64,000 nt of DNA from CABMKH01 sp040797625 (GTDB lineage Bacteria > Bacillota > Clostridia > Tissierellales > Tissierellaceae), in NCBI GenBank assembly GCA_052067355.1, contig JBQHQH010000012.1, positions 4,302 to 68,301 of the forward strand, in the 5' to 3' direction. The notes below the pieces were generated by a model. The model was not told the DNA's origin. It did no database searches and saw only the letters and a program-made list of their open reading frames with translations. Below are positions 62,113-64,000 of this stretch, in pieces (within the stretch, counting starts at the first letter, position 1; every line of letters begins with the position of its first letter). The translations under genes and the position numbers were made by a program.

Positions 62113-62541
62113 ATGAAGAAAACTACAAGAAGAATTGTCTCATTATGTTTGACTCTAGTTATAGTTGCTCTATTATCATTGAATGTCTTTGCTGAAAATA
62201 AAAGAGTTGATGTAGAGGTTTTACAAAGCACTGTTCCAGTTGATAGATCTTTAGATGGAAGAGAAGGTTCTGATGATATAGTTTTCTATACTGGTCCCAC
62301 ATATCCATGGTATAGAATATATATATATAATGATAGTAATGTAGACTACAAAGTAAATATCACTGATTCTCAGGGAAACAATCAAGGGATTCGCTGGATA
62401 GATCCTCATGATGATATTGAAATTACAAATGAAAATGCCGCTGATGGAATGAGAGTTGTAAACGTTTCCTCGAGAGATGGGTCAGCATTGAAAGGAAGAA
62501 TTAGAGTCAAAATTGCTACTTCTAAAAGTGGATTAGAGTAG
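62113..62541 (+). CDS. Small secreted protein of unknown function (paralogue of 11267-11707)
   Basis: 142 aa, ATG 62113 behind AGAGGAGA. Signal peptide (IVSLCLTLVIVALLSLNVFA, cleavage after VFA), then a beta-rich domain: YTGPTYPWYRIYIYNDSN, VDYKVNITDSQGNNQG, and a C-terminal RDGSALKGRIRVKIA. The same block order is seen in the minus-strand gene at 11267-11707. Its function is unknown; the pattern suggests an exported, perhaps wall-associated, small beta-sandwich. Own promoter and terminator. Confidence 0.75.
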   Translation: MKKTTRRIVSLCLTLVIVALLSLNVFAENKRVDVEVLQSTVPVDRSLDGREGSDDIVFYTGPTYPWYRIYIYNDSNVDYKVNITDSQGNNQGIRWIDPHDDIEITNENAADGMRVVNVSSRDGSALKGRIRVKIATSKSGLE

Positions 62542-62572
62542 TTATTAAATTATTATTTTGTGATATATCATA

Positions 62573-62599
62573 TAGCCTGAATTACTAGGCTCTTTTTTT
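62573..62599 (+). terminator. Terminator of the secreted-protein gene
   Basis: AGCCT, short loop, AGGCT, then CTTTTTTT. Its sequence resembles the terminator at 63705-63730 (both contain AGCCTGAAT). Confidence 0.75.
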
Positions 62600-62681
62600 A
62601 TATAATTATGATAAGGTTATTATTTTAGACCTGATAATAGGTGAATTGTGATATAATTTGGTTGTGGAAAGAGGTGCCATT

Positions 62682-63677
62682 ATGAATATTAAAACAAGGA
62701 AATTATTAATATTTTCTTTAATCTTTGTCTTAATTATATTTACATGTATTTTATACTTTGGTCGTGTAATGCCTAGAGACTTTTCTTCATTTCTTCCTGA
62801 TGCCAATAGTATTATAAATAGTTGTATAATTGATAATATTGATCAGGGGTCACTTCAATTAGATGAGAACAATTTAATAAGATTTCTAAGTATATTAAAA
62901 GACACACAATATTATTATGATGGACATTATGGCAATACATGTGTGGGAAACCTCTATCGTGTACAATTTTTAGAAGAAAATAATGGGCTGCAAAATGTCA
63001 TATTAGCTATGAGTATATCTGATGAGGGCATTGCTTATATTGGGAATAAACAGTATAGTATCCGTTCAGAATCCAACTCTATTATGGATTTCCTACGGTT
63101 AGTATATGCTTGTGATAATAATTTCGATGCTAAAAAACTAGGCAAACATATAAGAAACATTTTTATGAAAGAGTCTCAAGAGAAAGATAATGTCTTGTGC
63201 TATGTTAATGGTATAGAGATATCACAGAAGAAATTTGATATATTTAGAGAAACAAGAAAGTCATATAATAGAGATAAAGATGATGATACTTTGCTTAAAG
63301 AATATATTCAATTTATATTAATAGTAAATGAAGCAGAAAAAGAAGGTTTTACTGTTTCGGAAAGTGAAGTTGAGGATTACACGAATGACTTATTTGAATC
63401 CTTAGAAGAAGATGATGATGAAAATATGAAGATATTAAAAGAATATATAGATGGAATGGGTATTACCATGGATGAATATAAAGAGAAAGTAAAAGAATTC
63501 AATTACAAAGTATTATTAACTATGAAATTACACAAAAAACTAAATATCGAATTCTTAGAAAACAATAAAAAGACAATGACCAATAGCACTGAAATAAGCA
63601 ATGAGTTCAATAACTATCTGAAGGATTATAAAGAAGAACTTTACAACAATGCTGAAAAAATTATGAATAATAAATAA
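62682..63677 (+). CDS. Membrane-anchored protein with C-terminal SurA-like helical domain
   Basis: 331 aa. ATG 62682 (MNIKTRKLLIFSLIF) follows AGAGGTG; the longer frame from 62658 starts before that site. One N-terminal anchor helix, a ~120-residue middle domain of unknown type, then, from ~residue 170, a helical segment like the SurA/PrsA N-terminal chaperone domain: CYVNGIEISQKKFDIF, LLKEYIQFILIVNEAEKEG, FTVSESEVEDYTND, and GMGITMDEYKEKVKEFNYK. No parvulin isomerase domain follows. It may assist folding of exported proteins such as its neighbour; inferred only. Confidence 0.65.
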   Translation: MNIKTRKLLIFSLIFVLIIFTCILYFGRVMPRDFSSFLPDANSIINSCIIDNIDQGSLQLDENNLIRFLSILKDTQYYYDGHYGNTCVGNLYRVQFLEENNGLQNVILAMSISDEGIAYIGNKQYSIRSESNSIMDFLRLVYACDNNFDAKKLGKHIRNIFMKESQEKDNVLCYVNGIEISQKKFDIFRETRKSYNRDKDDDTLLKEYIQFILIVNEAEKEGFTVSESEVEDYTNDLFESLEEDDDENMKILKEYIDGMGITMDEYKEKVKEFNYKVLLTMKLHKKLNIEFLENNKKTMTNSTEISNEFNNYLKDYKEELYNNAEKIMNNK

Positions 63678-63704
63678 TGATCCTTATAGAGATAAATCAG
63701 TATA

Positions 63705-63730
63705 GAGCCTGAATCAATCAGGTTCTTTTT
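63705..63730 (+). terminator. Terminator of the SurA-like gene
   Basis: GAGCCTGA, five-base loop, TCAGGTTC, then T5. Confidence 0.82.
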
Positions 63731-63764
63731 ATTGTATGTATTTATCAGAAAGTTCACGCCTTAG

Positions 63765-64000
63765 TGTAAAATAATTGTTGGACAAAAAAGCAAAAAATAT
63801 AGAGAATTAACCTCCATTTGATATAATGTAATCGACTAAAAACACATTAAAGGAGGAATTCTCTATGAATAATATTATACAACTAATTGCAGAAAAAGTT
63901 AAGGATACAATTGAAGAAAGTGTAATTAAAGTACTTGAAGGTAACACAAAGCTTGATACTATCGTGGACTTAGTAGGTGAAATGGTAAATAATATTGGGC
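63765..64000 (+). mobile_element. Left end of an ISLre2-type insertion sequence (cut by window edge)
   Basis: The region from about 63765 (TTAGTGTAAAATAATTGTTG...) to the end contains a promoter-like stretch and the 5' end of a transposase gene. The exact terminal inverted repeat cannot be set because the other end lies outside the window. Confidence 0.6.
63865..64000 (+). CDS. ISLre2 (UPF0236) family transposase, N-terminal fragment
   Basis: ATG 63865 follows AAAGGAGGAA; 45 codons are visible before the window ends. The start (MNNIIQLIAEKVKDTIEES, then VIKVLEGNTKLDTIVDLVGE) resembles the N-terminus of UPF0236/ISLre2 transposases of Clostridia. Recognition rests on a short stretch, so the family is probable, not certain. 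It is probably responsible for mobility of this element; whether the gene is intact cannot be seen. Confidence 0.6.
   Translation, partial: MNNIIQLIAEKVKDTIEESVIKVLEGNTKLDTIVDLVGEMVNNIG

Overview
The window is low-GC, AT-rich DNA from an anaerobic, probably endospore-forming Clostridia-type Firmicute, most likely a Tissierellia-like amino-acid fermenter. The evidence is purine-rich ribosome binding sites with many TTG and GTG starts, a complete methylaspartate (glutamate mutase) fermentation operon, aspartase, a six-gene Rnf complex, and a mre-mrdA-min block followed by a SpoIVFA-like protein. TGA is an ordinary stop in many genes here, so the standard code applies.

Layout. 1-3.5 kb: three 2-hydroxyacyl-CoA dehydratase/activase-type genes (the first truncated by the window edge) and threonine synthase. 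3.5-6 kb: two divergent genes of unknown function, one with an apparent -1 frameshift at an A9 run. 6.1-6.25 kb: a candidate small RNA gene on the minus strand with its own promoter, C-rich loops and terminator. 6.3-11.2 kb: LUD protein, cysteine desulfurase, thiI and a radical SAM protein. 12.6-16.9 kb: a cupin-type XRE regulator and potABCD. 17-19.8 kb: a beta-CASP nuclease-like hydrolase and a lipoate ligase. 20.3-31.6 kb: glmS-glmL-glmE-mal, two mesaconate hydratase subunits, citD-citE-citF-citC and aspA. Together these convert glutamate to methylaspartate, mesaconate, citramalate, then acetate and pyruvate. 31.7-35.3 kb: tRNA-Leu(CAA), csaA, arsR, an arsenite methyltransferase with an in-frame TGA at a conserved cysteine position (candidate selenoprotein), and a DUF134/NifX-like pair. 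36-42 kb: polA, coaE, a lytic transglycosylase, a peptide-binding lipoprotein and tRNA-Leu(GAG). 42.2-47.2 kb: rnfCDGEAB. 47.4-55.5 kb: a NusG-II protein, a Gx transporter, maf, radC, mreBCD and a very long PBP2. 55.5-62 kb: minCDE, a SpoIVFA-like degenerate M23 protein, two paired radical-SAM-associated genes and rng. 62-64 kb: a secreted protein paralogous to one at 11.3 kb, a membrane-anchored SurA-like protein, and the left end of an ISLre2-type insertion sequence.

How it fits together. The glutamate pathway yields pyruvate, whose oxidation would reduce ferredoxin. Rnf would couple ferredoxin oxidation to NAD+ reduction and ion export. PotABCD brings in polyamines and the peptide-binding lipoprotein suggests peptide uptake. 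The most unusual items are the candidate selenocysteine-containing ArsM at 33352-34143, the minus-strand small RNA at 6128-6239, a dispersed intergenic repeat in about five copies, a hairpin-rich element before aspA, and paired operator-like sites before the DUF134 gene. No CRISPR array, rRNA or complete prophage was seen.
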